This document shows, piece after piece, positions 33,679-42,620 of a stretch of DNA of 64,000 nucleotides. Source of the stretch: JAXGXJ01 sp963816155 (lineage in GTDB: Bacteria > Actinomycetota > Thermoleophilia > RBG-16-64-13); the NCBI GenBank assembly GCA_963816155.1, contig CAWFJE010000010.1, forward strand, positions 124,001-188,000, given 5' to 3'. Below the pieces are notes generated by a model. That model was not told the origin of the DNA and ran no database searches. It was given only the letters and a program-made list of their open reading frames with translations. Numbering within the stretch: the stretch's first letter is position 1; each line of letters begins with the position of its first letter. Made by a program: the position numbers and the translations under genes.

Positions 33679-36290
33679 GCCGGGTCCCTCCCCTCCTGCT
33701 CTCCGTGCGCCAGGAAGGCATGCGGAAGCACATCGACGTAGTTCTCCACATAGGCGATGTTCAGGCCCTGTTTCAATTCAGCGGGCAACTCCTGCACCTC
33801 CGGCTTCACCACCGCGGGCAGTATCACCGTCTCCACACCCTCTCGGAGTGCGGCCAGAAGCTTCTCCTTCAAGCCTCCGACGGGGAGCACCTGCCCGGTG
33901 AGAGTGATCTCGCCTGAGAGGGCCACGCGAGGCAGCACGGGCACCTGCAGCAGAGCCGACAATAAGGCCGTGGCGACGGCGATACCGGCAGAGGGACCCT
34001 CCTTGGGCACCCCTCCTTCAGGGAAGTGCATCCGCACCTCCAGCGACGAGAGGATCTCGTGATCGGAAGGCAAGGGCGAGGCCGCGCCGTGGCGTCCTTC
34101 CTCATCCGCTTCTTCCCCAGGCCGGAACGGCACTTCGCGCAGGCCTGGAGAGATATCCAGACCGTCGGGTGAGATCGCGCCGGCCATTCCTCCCCGCTCC
34201 GCCGGCTGCTCATCAGCCGCCGGCCAATTGATGGTGGCGCCTGCTGCCTGGTCATCGCCTCCGTCCGGAGGTTGGTAATTGTCCAGTAGGTAGGCCCGTC
34301 CAGCCGACCTGAGCCATAGGCTCGACAAGGCCGGATCGCGCGAGAGTGAGGTCTTCAGATATCCCCAGGCGGCGGTCACGCTCTCCTGCATGATCTCGCC
34401 CAGTTGCCCCGTAAGGTGGAAGTCACCTTTGCCCGGCGTCACGACGCACTCGATGCGCAGCACATCCCCCCCGGCGCCGGTGTAGGCCAGACCGAGGCTT
34501 ACCCCCACTTGCGGTTCGCGCCCCAGGCGCGCCGCCAGGAACGGCGCCGGCCCGATCAGCCGGACAAGGGAGCGGGGGAGCACGCGCACGGGCATGGTCT
34601 TGCCTTCAACCTTCATGCGCGCAAGGCGCCGGTAGACCTTGCCCAGGAGCCTGGACACTTCCCTCACTCCGGCCTCGCGCGTGTACTCGCCTATGAGCAG
34701 ACGCAGCGCCGCCGGGGAGACTATATCCCCGAGGTCTTCCAGACCACTCTCCGCAGCGATCTTGGGCAGGAGGTGACGTCGGGCGATCTCCATCTTCTCC
34801 CGGTCCGTATAGCCGGGAAGACGGATGATCTCCAGACGGTCGTGCAGAGTCTCGGGGATGTCTTCCTCGTAGTTGGCCGTGGCGATGAAGAAGACCGGGG
34901 ACAGATCGTATTCCAGTTCCAGGTAGTTGTCACGGAAGGTGCGGTTCTGCACCGGGTCGAGAACTTCCATGAGGGCTGCGGCCGGGTCCCCTCGCCAATC
35001 GGACTCCATCTTGTCGATCTCGTCCAAGACCACCACCGGGTCGTCCACCCCTGCCCGCTTCAGAGCGTCGATGATGCGCCCGGGCATGGCCCCCACATAC
35101 GTGCGCCGGTGGCCTCGTATCTCGCCTTCGTCGCGCACCCCGCCCAGGCTGATGCGTTGCAGAGGACGGTCCAGCCCTTTGGCGGTGGCCATGGCCACCG
35201 AGGTCTTGCCCACACCCGGGGGGCCCACGAGACAGAGGATGGCGTTCGGGGGCGTGCCCCCGCGCAGGGAGGCGACGGCCAGGTATTCGATGATTCGGTC
35301 CTTGACGTTCTTGAGCCCGTAATGGGTCTCGTCCAGCACTCGGGCGACGGCTTTGACGTCCGGGATGTTCGAACCGGACTTGGTGCCCCAAGGTAGACCC
35401 AGCGCAGTGTCAAGATACGTCTTGGCCACGGCCACCTCGGCCGACAGTGGGGGTAGGTCGGCCAGGCGCTTGATCTCCTTGGTGAGTGCGGCGGCCGCAG
35501 CCTCCGGCAACTTCTTCTCCGTCAGTTGCTTCATGTAAGCGCCGCGCTCGCTGTCCTCCTCGCCCTCTTCTCCCAGTTCTTCCTGGAGGACCTTGAGTCG
35601 TTCGTGCAGGAACACCCGCCTCTGTTGACGCTCGAAACTGTCGTGCACGCGCTCCGCGATCTCGTTTTCCAGAGCGATGAACTCGTTCTCCTGGATGAGC
35701 GTCTCCAGGAGGAGCAGGAGACGCGCCTCTGGGTCTTGACCTTCGAGCAACTCCTGCTTCCGGTCTGGGCCGATCATGAGGTTGGCCATCACGATATCCA
35801 CCATCCTGTGTGGATCGGTGACCGACTCCAGCGCCGTCTCGGCTTCCTCCGGCAGTTGCGGGGTCTGCCCCACATAAGCGGCGAACTCGCGTGTCACGGA
35901 ATCCATGAGCGCCCGGGGACGGGGCTTCTTGCCTGCCGACCGGGTGGGCAGGGAGTGATAACGAACCGCGAAATAGGGGGCGACCGACTCGAAGCCGTCG
36001 ATGAACACGCGCTCCCGACCTTCTATGAGGGCTTTGATCGTCCCGTCGGAGAGACGAGAGAGTTGCACCACCTTGGCCAGGGTCCCCACGGCGTGCAGTT
36101 CTTCGGGACCGGGGTCGTCGACGACCGCGGAGCGTTGCGCCACCATGATCAGCAGCCCCTCCGACTGTCCCGTGTGCTCCAGGGCGCGTACACCCTTCTC
36201 GCGTTCCACGAAGATGGGCGCGAGCATCCCCGGGAAGAGAACGAGGTCGCGCGTGGCTAGGAGCGGGGCGGTCCGCTGGGTCTCAACCAT
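33675..36290 (-). CDS. lon: Lon AAA+ protease with an acidic insertion before the catalytic segment
   Basis: Lon is an ATP-dependent cytosolic protease for misfolded and regulatory proteins. It has the LON N-terminal domain (LLATRDLVLFPGMLAPIFVE), the AAA module with Walker A GPPGVGKTSVA and Walker B VVLDEIDKM, and the peptidase domain with the Ser-Lys dyad (GPSAGIAV, Ser near 767; VGGLKEKL, Lys near 808). Between the helix ending SAGRAYLL and the conserved VRMHFPEGGVPKEGPSAG lie about 84 residues (667-750) rich in Asp, Glu, Gly and Pro. Ordinary Lon has only 15-20 there. The total of 871 residues is thus longer than the common ~800. Confidence 0.94.
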   Translation of the reverse strand: MVETQRTAPLLATRDLVLFPGMLAPIFVEREKGVRALEHTGQSEGLLIMVAQRSAVVDDPGPEELHAVGTLAKVVQLSRLSDGTIKALIEGRERVFIDGFESVAPYFAVRYHSLPTRSAGKKPRPRALMDSVTREFAAYVGQTPQLPEEAETALESVTDPHRMVDIVMANLMIGPDRKQELLEGQDPEARLLLLLETLIQENEFIALENEIAERVHDSFERQQRRVFLHERLKVLQEELGEEGEEDSERGAYMKQLTEKKLPEAAAAALTKEIKRLADLPPLSAEVAVAKTYLDTALGLPWGTKSGSNIPDVKAVARVLDETHYGLKNVKDRIIEYLAVASLRGGTPPNAILCLVGPPGVGKTSVAMATAKGLDRPLQRISLGGVRDEGEIRGHRRTYVGAMPGRIIDALKRAGVDDPVVVLDEIDKMESDWRGDPAAALMEVLDPVQNRTFRDNYLELEYDLSPVFFIATANYEEDIPETLHDRLEIIRLPGYTDREKMEIARRHLLPKIAAESGLEDLGDIVSPAALRLLIGEYTREAGVREVSRLLGKVYRRLARMKVEGKTMPVRVLPRSLVRLIGPAPFLAARLGREPQVGVSLGLAYTGAGGDVLRIECVVTPGKGDFHLTGQLGEIMQESVTAAWGYLKTSLSRDPALSSLWLRSAGRAYLLDNYQPPDGGDDQAAGATINWPAADEQPAERGGMAGAISPDGLDISPGLREVPFRPGEEADEEGRHGAASPLPSDHEILSSLEVRMHFPEGGVPKEGPSAGIAVATALLSALLQVPVLPRVALSGEITLTGQVLPVGGLKEKLLAALREGVETVILPAVVKPEVQELPAELKQGLNIAYVENYVDVLPHAFLAHGEQEGRDPA

Positions 36291-36309
36291 AATATATCTC
36301 TGTTCCCGC

Positions 36310-37581
36310 TTAGGCGGTCTCTTGGTCCAGATCTAGCTCTTGATGCGCGGTGCTTGTCACCAGGGTGGGATCGATCCTTTTCTCAATTACCTCGCGGGTG
36401 ACCACGCACTTGCTCACGTCGCGGCGGCTGGGCAGTTCGAACATGACGTTCGTAAGAGCCGCCTCGATGATGGAGCGTAGTCCTCGGGCTCCGGTCTCCA
36501 GCTTGAGGGCCTGTTCCGCGACTGCTTCCAACGCCTCGCGGGCGAAGACCAGATCCACGCCGTCGTACTCGAAGAACTTGCGATACTGCTTGGAGAGCGC
36601 ATTCTTGGGCTGGGTGAGGATCTGCACCAGCTCATCTTTGCCCAGCTGATGGACATTGCATATGACCGGCAGCCGACCGATGAACTCGGGGATCAATCCG
36701 AACGCCAGTAGGTCCTCGGGCAGGACGCGGGCGAACAACTCGCCCACGTCGCGCTGATTCCGGCTTTCGATCTCGGCTCCGAACCCGACGCCTTTCTTGC
36801 CGATACGGCGTTCGATGATCTTCTCCAGATCGGCGAAAGCGCCACCGCAGATGAAGAGGATGTTCGTGGTGTCGATGGTCAAGAACTCCTGGTGCGGGTG
36901 CTTGCGGCCCCCCTGTGGCGGCACGCTGGCCGTGGTTCCCTCCAGGATCTTGAGCAAGGCCTGCTGCACCCCCTCACCGGAGACGTCCCGGGTTATGGAG
37001 GGGTTGTCGGCCTTGCGGGAGATCTTGTCGACCTCGTCGATGTAGATGATGCCCGTCTCGGCCTTCTTGATGTCGAAATCAGCGGCCTGGATGAGCTTGA
37101 GCAGGATATTCTCCACGTCTTCGCCCACGTACCCGGCTTCTGTCAGCGCGGTGGCGTCGGCGATAGCGAAGGGGACGTTCAGGGTACGGGCCAGGGTCTG
37201 GGCCAGAAGGGTCTTGCCGCAGCCGGTGGGGCCAAGCAGCAGGATGTTGGACTTCTGTAACTCCACATCGCCCTGATCGCCCGAGCCCATGTGCACACGC
37301 TTGTAGTGGTTGTAGACCGCTACAGAGAGGGCGCGCTTGGCCTCCTCTTGTCCGATGACATACTCGGCGAGAGAAGCGTAGATCTCCTTGGGTTTGGGGA
37401 GAGTCTCGAGGTCCAGGGAGGTCGGGACGGCCAGTTCCTCGTCGATGATCTCGTTGCAGAGATCGATACACTCATCGCAGATGTACACACCAGGCCCGGC
37501 GATGAGTTTCTTGACCTGACGCTGACTCTTTCCACAGAAGCTGCAGAGCAGCTGCTCGGAACCTCCTGGCGGTTTCGACAA
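36310..37581 (-). CDS. clpX: ClpX, AAA+ unfoldase of ClpXP
   Basis: ClpX unfolds substrates and feeds them to ClpP. The N-terminal zinc-binding domain (LLCSFCGKSQRQVKK, then YICDECIDLCNE) is followed by the AAA core with Walker A LGPTGCGKT, pore loop GYVGEDVEN, Walker B IIYIDEVDK and sensor/arginine motifs. The ClpP-docking loop reads VGFGAE where most ClpX proteins have IGFGAE, a conservative change. Length 423 is standard. It lies 13 bases after clpP, so the peptidase and unfoldase are co-expressed. Confidence 0.96.
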   Translation of the reverse strand: MSKPPGGSEQLLCSFCGKSQRQVKKLIAGPGVYICDECIDLCNEIIDEELAVPTSLDLETLPKPKEIYASLAEYVIGQEEAKRALSVAVYNHYKRVHMGSGDQGDVELQKSNILLLGPTGCGKTLLAQTLARTLNVPFAIADATALTEAGYVGEDVENILLKLIQAADFDIKKAETGIIYIDEVDKISRKADNPSITRDVSGEGVQQALLKILEGTTASVPPQGGRKHPHQEFLTIDTTNILFICGGAFADLEKIIERRIGKKGVGFGAEIESRNQRDVGELFARVLPEDLLAFGLIPEFIGRLPVICNVHQLGKDELVQILTQPKNALSKQYRKFFEYDGVDLVFAREALEAVAEQALKLETGARGLRSIIEAALTNVMFELPSRRDVSKCVVTREVIEKRIDPTLVTSTAHQELDLDQETA

Positions 37582-37594
37582 CAGTCGACCCCCT

Positions 37595-38179
37595 CTACCT
37601 GTGCTCGATGATCTTGTCGACGATCCCGTATGCGAGAGCTTCCTCCGCAGTCATGAAATAGTCCCGGTCCGTATCGTGCTCCACCTTTTCCAACTCCTGC
37701 TCGGTGTGCTTGGCCAGGATCTCGTCCAAACGTCTGCGCAGGCTGAGCGCCTCGCGGGCATGGATCTCAATGTCGGTCGCCGGGCCCTCGAAACCTCCCG
37801 ATACCTGATGGATCAATACCTTCGAATTCGGGAGAGCGTAGCGTTTACCTTTCGCTCCGCCGGCCAAGAGGAGGGCGCCCATAGACATGGCTATGCCCAC
37901 GCAGATGGTGGAGACATCGGGCTTGATGAACTGCATGGTGTCATAGACGGCCAGGCCCGCGTACACACTTCCTCCGGGGCTGTTGATGTACAGGGAGATG
38001 TCCTTGTCGGGGTCTTCTGACTCCAAGTGGAGCAGTTGAGCCACCACGAGGTTGGCCACCTGGTCGTTGATGGGCATGCCCAGGAAGATGATCCGTTCGC
38101 TGAGCAGACGGGAATAGATGTCGAAGGCGCGCTCGCCTCGGCTCGTCTGTTCCACAACCATGGGGATGAGTGGACTCAC
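37595..38179 (-). CDS. clpP: ClpP, ATP-dependent Clp protease proteolytic subunit
   Basis: ClpP forms the barrel-shaped serine peptidase that works with ClpX. The catalytic triad is visible: Ser99 in GIAMSMGALLL, His124 in SKVLIHQ and Asp169 in EHDTDRDYFM. The length of 194 is normal. Many actinobacteria carry two adjacent clpP genes; only one occurs here. It follows tig and precedes clpX, the order tig-clpP-clpX-lon. Confidence 0.96.
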   Translation of the reverse strand: MSPLIPMVVEQTSRGERAFDIYSRLLSERIIFLGMPINDQVANLVVAQLLHLESEDPDKDISLYINSPGGSVYAGLAVYDTMQFIKPDVSTICVGIAMSMGALLLAGGAKGKRYALPNSKVLIHQVSGGFEGPATDIEIHAREALSLRRRLDEILAKHTEQELEKVEHDTDRDYFMTAEEALAYGIVDKIIEHR

Positions 38180-38211
38180 GAGGTCCTCCTTCTTCGCGAT
38201 GCTCTACCTGT

Positions 38212-39624
38212 CTACTCGGCCGCTTCCTCGGCAACCGCATCGTCGCTCGGGCCAGACTCGTCTTGCGCGGCGGTTTCCGCCGCGGCAGGTGCTTCCTCGG
38301 TCGCATCCTCCTGCGCCTCGGGCTCGGGCGCCACCGGTATCGCCTGGGCGGCGATGAAATCGGCCGCTTTCTCCCGCAAGACCTGCCATTTGATCGGATC
38401 CAAGCGATCGGACTCGCGCAGGCTCTTCTCGAGAGACTCGGCGTCGGTGTGGGCCCCAGCAGCCATCTGCTGGATGGCCGCGGTGATGTCTTCGTCGGTG
38501 ACCTCAATGCCCTCGGCCTTCGCCACCGCGTCGAGCACCAAGCCGGTCTTCACGTTCCTGGCCGCCTGGGGCTTCATGTCCTCCACCATCTGCTCGGGCG
38601 TGATGCCGGTGGCCTGCAGATAGGACCGGACGTCGGCTCCCTGCGCGATGAGCGATTGCGCGAAGTCCCCCACCATCTCTTGGGCCTGCTCCGTCACGAC
38701 CACGTCGGGCAGGTCGAGCGTGGCGTTGTCGGCTGCGGCCTGGACGGCGAGCGAGCGAAAGCGCTGCTCGACCGAGTAGGTCTTCGCACCCTGGATCTTG
38801 CCTCTGATCTCCTGCCTCAGCTCGAGAAGCGTACTGAACTCGCTCACCTCAGAAGCCCAAGAATCGGTCACCGGGGGAAGCACTTTCTCCTTAATCTCTT
38901 TCACCTTGACCGTGAAGTCGACCTCTTTGCCCCCTACTTCCTCCCCCGCGAACTCGGCGGGTAGGGTCAGTTTGAACGTGCGCTCCTCGTCCGCCTTCAT
39001 ACCGAGGGTCTGTACCTCGATCTCGGGGAACAGGCGTCCTGCGCCGGCCTCGAAGACGAAATCGGCGGCGGCGAGAGCCTCGACCGGCTCCCCATCGAGC
39101 GTGGCGCCGAAATCGACGGTCGCGAAATCACCGCGTTGCACGGGCCGACCTTCGACGGGACGCAACTCGGCGAACTCGCTGCGTAGGCGCTCGAACTGAG
39201 CGTCGACTTCTTCGTCCAGCACCTCGGCGGGATCCTTTGGCACCTCAAGGCCTTTGTACTCACCCAGTTCGACCTCCGGCATGACCGTGACCGTAGCCGT
39301 GAAGGACAAGGGCTTGCCCAGTTCGGGCAATTCCTCACCCACGTCGATCTGGGGACGGTCCACCGGATCGATGCCGGCCTCCACAGCGGCCTCCGTGAGC
39401 CAGCCGGTCATGGCCTCTTCCACCGTATCGGTGATGATGGCTTCGTCACCGATACGCTGACGCAGCATGGACGCAGGCGCCTTTCCAGGGCGGAACCCGG
39501 GAACCCGCAGCTCGCGGGTCAATTGCTTCAGATGCTTGTCGAACGCTTCTTGGAGTTCTTCAGCGGAGACCTCGACCTCAAGCTTGACCGTGTTTCCCTC
39601 GCGCTCGCTGACGGTCGTCTTCAC
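38212..39624 (-). CDS. tig: Trigger factor, ribosome-associated chaperone
   Basis: Trigger factor binds L23 at the ribosome exit tunnel and has peptidyl-prolyl isomerase activity. The ribosome-binding motif appears as ELRVPGFRPGKAPASML (canonical GFRxGKxP), then the PPIase domain (GDFATVDFGATLDGEPVE) and the helical chaperone domain. The C-terminal ~35 residues are an acidic Ala/Glu tail (EEAPAAAETAAQDESG). A GTG at 39624 with AGGA five bases upstream gives 470 residues. The open frame continues to 39702, but that part overlaps tRNA-Leu and is not coding. Confidence 0.95.
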   Translation of the reverse strand: MKTTVSEREGNTVKLEVEVSAEELQEAFDKHLKQLTRELRVPGFRPGKAPASMLRQRIGDEAIITDTVEEAMTGWLTEAAVEAGIDPVDRPQIDVGEELPELGKPLSFTATVTVMPEVELGEYKGLEVPKDPAEVLDEEVDAQFERLRSEFAELRPVEGRPVQRGDFATVDFGATLDGEPVEALAAADFVFEAGAGRLFPEIEVQTLGMKADEERTFKLTLPAEFAGEEVGGKEVDFTVKVKEIKEKVLPPVTDSWASEVSEFSTLLELRQEIRGKIQGAKTYSVEQRFRSLAVQAAADNATLDLPDVVVTEQAQEMVGDFAQSLIAQGADVRSYLQATGITPEQMVEDMKPQAARNVKTGLVLDAVAKAEGIEVTDEDITAAIQQMAAGAHTDAESLEKSLRESDRLDPIKWQVLREKAADFIAAQAIPVAPEPEAQEDATEEAPAAAETAAQDESGPSDDAVAEEAAE

Positions 39625-39662
39625 ATCGATCCTTTCTCTGACTTGATACTCGTCTTGATGAG

Positions 39663-39742
39663 TGCGGGTGAGAGGATTCGAACCTCCACGTCTAAGACAC
39701 ATGATCCTAAATCATGCGCGTCTGCCATTCCGCCACACCCGC
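39663..39742 (-). tRNA. tRNA-Leu (anticodon TAG)
   Basis: The acceptor stem GCGGGTG/CACCCGC, anticodon stem CATGA/TCATG with loop TTTAGGA, T-arm GAGGTTCGAATCCTC and a long variable arm fit tRNA-Leu reading CUA. CCA is not encoded. It is the last tRNA of the five-gene cluster, about 40 bases before tig. Confidence 0.93.
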
Positions 39743-39805
39743 CTGAGCTAATAGGCTGCTGCGAAACGAAACCCAGGCCGCCGTCTCCCGGCAGCCTCCC
39801 ACAGG

Positions 39806-39879
39806 GGTGAACGACGGGACTTGAACCCGCGACCGCTGGGGCCACAACCCAGTGCTCTACCACCTGAGCTACGTTCACC
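39806..39879 (-). tRNA. tRNA-His (anticodon GTG)
   Basis: The anticodon stem CTGGG/CCCAG encloses TTGTGGC, giving anticodon GTG. The extra 5' G (G-1) opposite C73 that marks tRNA-His is encoded. The T-arm reads CGGGTTCAAGTCCCG. CCA is not encoded. Confidence 0.95.
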
Positions 39880-39918
39880 ACGCTCTTCACCACCCAGTCC
39901 GGTGTACCGGACCCTCAG

Positions 39919-39992
<74 letters not shown>

Positions 39993-40030
39993 ACGTCCTA
40001 CCGGCCGCTGTGACATCCGGCCGGTACAGG

Positions 40031-40103
40031 AGCGGGCGACGGGGTTCGAACCCGCGACATTCAGCTTGGAAGGCTGACGCTCTGCCAACTGAGCTACACC
40101 CGC
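40031..40103 (-). tRNA. tRNA-Gly (anticodon TCC)
   Basis: The acceptor GCGGGTG pairs with CGCCCGC (one G-T pair). The anticodon stem TCAGC/GCTGA encloses CTTCCAA, giving anticodon TCC for GGA/GGG codons. The T-arm is CGGGTTCGAACCCCG. Confidence 0.95.
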
Positions 40104-40136
40104 CCGCTTCGGTCTGCCGGCTCCAGTGGGACATGG

Positions 40137-40210
40137 TCGGGACGAGAGGATTTGAACCTCCGACCCCCTGCTCCCAAAGCAGGTGCGCTACCAGGCTGCG
40201 CCACGTCCCG
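40137..40210 (-). tRNA. tRNA-Pro (anticodon TGG)
   Basis: The acceptor CGGGACG/CGTCCCG, the anticodon stem CCTGC/GCAGG with loop TTTGGGA (anticodon TGG) and the T-arm GGAGGTTCAAATCCTC form a full cloverleaf. It is the first tRNA of the cluster Pro-Gly-Arg-His-Leu that leads into tig. Confidence 0.95.
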
Positions 40211-40241
40211 ACAGCCGCGCTGCTCTGGCTTCGGCCGCGAG

Positions 40242-40247
40242 AGTATA
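40242..40247 (-). promoter_or_regulatory. Predicted -10 element of the tRNA cluster
   Basis: TATACT on the minus strand lies about 32 bases before tRNA-Pro, at the right distance for a short 5' leader. No good -35 is recognisable. It would drive the five tRNAs and possibly tig-clpP-clpX. Confidence 0.4.
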
Positions 40248-40336
40248 GCGTATAAGCCCGCTTCTGGGCCGTCGGCGCGCCGTTGCATTACACTGGACAG
40301 GTCACAGACCGCGACCGTCGGGGAGGGCTGGTTTTT

Positions 40337-41272
40337 ATGAGGGTGCTCATCACAGGGGGAGCAGGGTTCATCGGCTCCCACTTGACCGATCGCCTCTTGG
40401 AGGAAGGTCATGAGGTAGCCGTCGTCGACAGCCTGGTCACGGGCAAGCTCGAGAACCTCAATCCCGCGGCCACCCTCTACCCCATCGACCTGCGCGACGG
40501 CGAGTTGGTGAAGGTGTTCACCGACGTACGTCCGGAGGCGGTCTTCCACTTGGCCGCCCACATCGATGTGACCCGGTCGGTGCGAGATCCCGCTTACGAC
40601 GCCTCAATAAACATCCTGGGCTCCATCAACCTCCTGGAGTGCTGCCGCGACCACGGCGTGCGCAAGCTCATCTACTCCGGTACCGGCGGGGCTCTGTTCG
40701 GTGAGCCGCACTATCTCCCCGTAGACGAGGCGCACCCCATCGACCCCATATCGCCCTACGGCATCAGCAAGCACACGGTCGAGCATTATCTCTTCGCCTA
40801 CCACGTCAATCACGGTCTCGAGTACACGGTGTTACGTTATCCCAACGTGTACGGACCCCGGCAGGACCCGCACGGGGAAGCCGGCGTGGTGGCCATCTTC
40901 TCCCTGCAGATGCTCAGCGGGCAACAGTCGGTGATCTTCGGGGACGGCAGCAAGACCAGAGACTACTGCTATGTGAGCGATATCGTGGCTGCGAATGTGA
41001 TCGCCCTTAACAGCCCGGTCAACGGCGTCTACAATCTGGGACGAGGCGTCGAGGTGAGCGACCTCGACGTGTTCGAAGCGGTCCGAGCGGCTGTGGGCGT
41101 GGACGTTGCCCCGGTGTACGCTCCCATACGGCCGGGAGAAGTGGAGCATATCGCCCTGGACGCGTCCAGGGCCGAGCGAGAACTGGGGTGGACATGGAAG
41201 GTGGGACTGAACGAAGGCGTGGCGGCCGCCGTGGCTCACTTCCGCGAGGCGATCAGGAGGAAGGCCGAGTGA
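40337..41272 (+). CDS. NAD-dependent nucleotide-sugar epimerase/dehydratase (GalE-like)
   Basis: This extended short-chain dehydrogenase most likely epimerises or oxidises a UDP-sugar for envelope or exopolysaccharide synthesis. The Rossmann motif GGAGFIGSHL at the N-terminus, DIRDxx-like DLRDGELV, the substrate segment YSGTGGALFGEP and the catalytic YGISK are present. Conserved RYPNVYGPRQDP and RDYCYVSD favour a UDP-glucose 4-epimerase-like fold. The ATG at 40337 has GGAGGG about ten bases upstream and begins MRVLITGGAGFIG; the frame is open to 40283. It is the first plus-strand gene after the tRNA cluster and is coupled to a small gene of unknown function. Confidence 0.85.
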   Translation: MRVLITGGAGFIGSHLTDRLLEEGHEVAVVDSLVTGKLENLNPAATLYPIDLRDGELVKVFTDVRPEAVFHLAAHIDVTRSVRDPAYDASINILGSINLLECCRDHGVRKLIYSGTGGALFGEPHYLPVDEAHPIDPISPYGISKHTVEHYLFAYHVNHGLEYTVLRYPNVYGPRQDPHGEAGVVAIFSLQMLSGQQSVIFGDGSKTRDYCYVSDIVAANVIALNSPVNGVYNLGRGVEVSDLDVFEAVRAAVGVDVAPVYAPIRPGEVEHIALDASRAERELGWTWKVGLNEGVAAAVAHFREAIRRKAE

Positions 41273-41628
41273 CCAGAAGAGAGCGACGTGACCCCGATAG
41301 ATACGAGGGCGGCCGGGACGACCGGCGGGAGAGCCAGCCCGAGCAGGATAACAAGTCCAGAGGCGATCAGGAGTTGCAGGAAGGTGACTCCCTGACTGCG
41401 CTCAAGCTCATCCTAGCCAAGGTGGCTGCTCTGCTGAAACCGCTGCAACTCACCGCCGACGAGTCGATACGCCTCGTGGAGCAGCTCTACGAGCAGGTCT
41501 TGGAGATGGACGTCAAATTGGCCGGGGAGGCCGATGACACCCGCAAGGCGACCGTGCTGGCGCACATACAGGAAACCGCGGTCCGCCGTGAGGGCGACGC
41601 TCTGGTGGTCGAGTTCCCAAAGAGCTGA
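41269..41628 (+). CDS. Small charged protein of unknown function, coupled to the epimerase
   Basis: The GTG at 41269 overlaps the epimerase stop (GTGA) and has AGGAGG eight bases upstream, so the 119-residue product is well supported. The first ~45 residues are strongly charged and probably disordered (TRRERRDPDRYEGGRDD). The rest is likely helical (SLTALKLILAKVAALLKPLQ, SIRLVEQLYEQVLEMDVKLA) and ends EGDALVVEFPKS. No domain is recognised. The helical part could mediate oligomerisation; a link to sugar metabolism rests only on coupling. Confidence 0.6.
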   Translation: MTRRERRDPDRYEGGRDDRRESQPEQDNKSRGDQELQEGDSLTALKLILAKVAALLKPLQLTADESIRLVEQLYEQVLEMDVKLAGEADDTRKATVLAHIQETAVRREGDALVVEFPKS

Positions 41629-41666
41629 TACGTGGTCCGGCCGGCGTCTGCCCGGCCGGACGACCG

Positions 41667-42467
41667 CTACCCCCGCGCTCCGGCGAGAGCGTCTCCGCAG
41701 TCGCAGCCGGGATCCTTGGCAAGGCGCGGGATCACAGCGAAAAGCAGTTCACGCAGACGCTCGTTGCTGGCGTTGAAGGCGCTCACCACCTCATGGTGGC
41801 TCACCGGCGGGACGCTGGGATCGTCGGCAACCCCGGCATCGAAATCGGTCACCAAGGAGATGTTCGCGTAGCAGAGCTCAAGTTCCCGGGCCAGATAGCC
41901 CTCGGGATAGCCGGTCATGTTGATGACGTCCCAGCCCATGGCGCTGAACCACTTGCTCTCAGCCCTGGTGGAGAAGCGAGGGCCTTGGATCACGACCACC
42001 GTGCCCCGCTCGTGCACCGTGATGCCCAGTTCGCGCGCTGCACCCACCAACGCCTGGCGCAGGTCGGGGCAGTAGGGGTCGGCCGCGGACACGTGAGTGG
42101 TAGTGGGACCGTCGTAGAAGGTGTCCCTTCTCCCCCAGGTGCGATCGACGAACTGATCGCAGACCACGAAGTGGCCGATGCCCATGTCCCGATTCAAGCT
42201 GCCCGAGGCACAAGGACCAATGACGCGCGTGACGCCGAGCTCCTTCATGCCCCACACGTTCGCGCGATAGTTGATCATGTGCGGAGGCAGTTGGTGCCGG
42301 CGGCCGTGACGAGGTAGGAAGGCCACTTTCGTCCCTCCGATGTCGCCGACGAAGTAGCTGTCGCTTGGCTGCCCGTAGGGCGTATCGACAGATACCTCTT
42401 CCACGTCCTCCAAGAACGAGTAGAACCCCGAACCTCCGAAGACCCCGACCTCCGCCTTAGCCTGCAT
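41667..42467 (-). CDS. S-methyl-5'-thioadenosine phosphorylase-family enzyme
   Basis: The enzyme cleaves methylthioadenosine (or a related nucleoside such as methylthioinosine) with phosphate, recycling the by-product of polyamine synthesis and radical SAM reactions. Visible blocks are VGVFGGSGFYSF, LPRHGRRHQLPPHMINYRA, GPCASGSLNRD, QGPRFSTRAESKWF and MTGYPEGYLARE, typical of MtnP-like class 2 purine nucleoside phosphorylases. The C-terminus carries a small CDC motif (GCDCGDAL) absent from many homologues. The ATG at 42467 follows AGGAAGGG and begins two residues before the family start; the open frame reaches 42602. Confidence 0.88.
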   Translation of the reverse strand: MQAKAEVGVFGGSGFYSFLEDVEEVSVDTPYGQPSDSYFVGDIGGTKVAFLPRHGRRHQLPPHMINYRANVWGMKELGVTRVIGPCASGSLNRDMGIGHFVVCDQFVDRTWGRRDTFYDGPTTTHVSAADPYCPDLRQALVGAARELGITVHERGTVVVIQGPRFSTRAESKWFSAMGWDVINMTGYPEGYLARELELCYANISLVTDFDAGVADDPSVPPVSHHEVVSAFNASNERLRELLFAVIPRLAKDPGCDCGDALAGARG

Positions 42468-42620
42468 CTCACGCCCTTCCTGTTCGTCTTGCTCCTCCCG
42501 GCCGGACGGCCGGTCGCCGTTCTTCCGCCCTGGGGCGGGCCGAAAGCGTACCACGACGGCGGCGGCGCCCAGTGTGCGGATGCCCCCGCCGACGCGACTC
42601 ATCCGCCGACCAGGGGGTCC

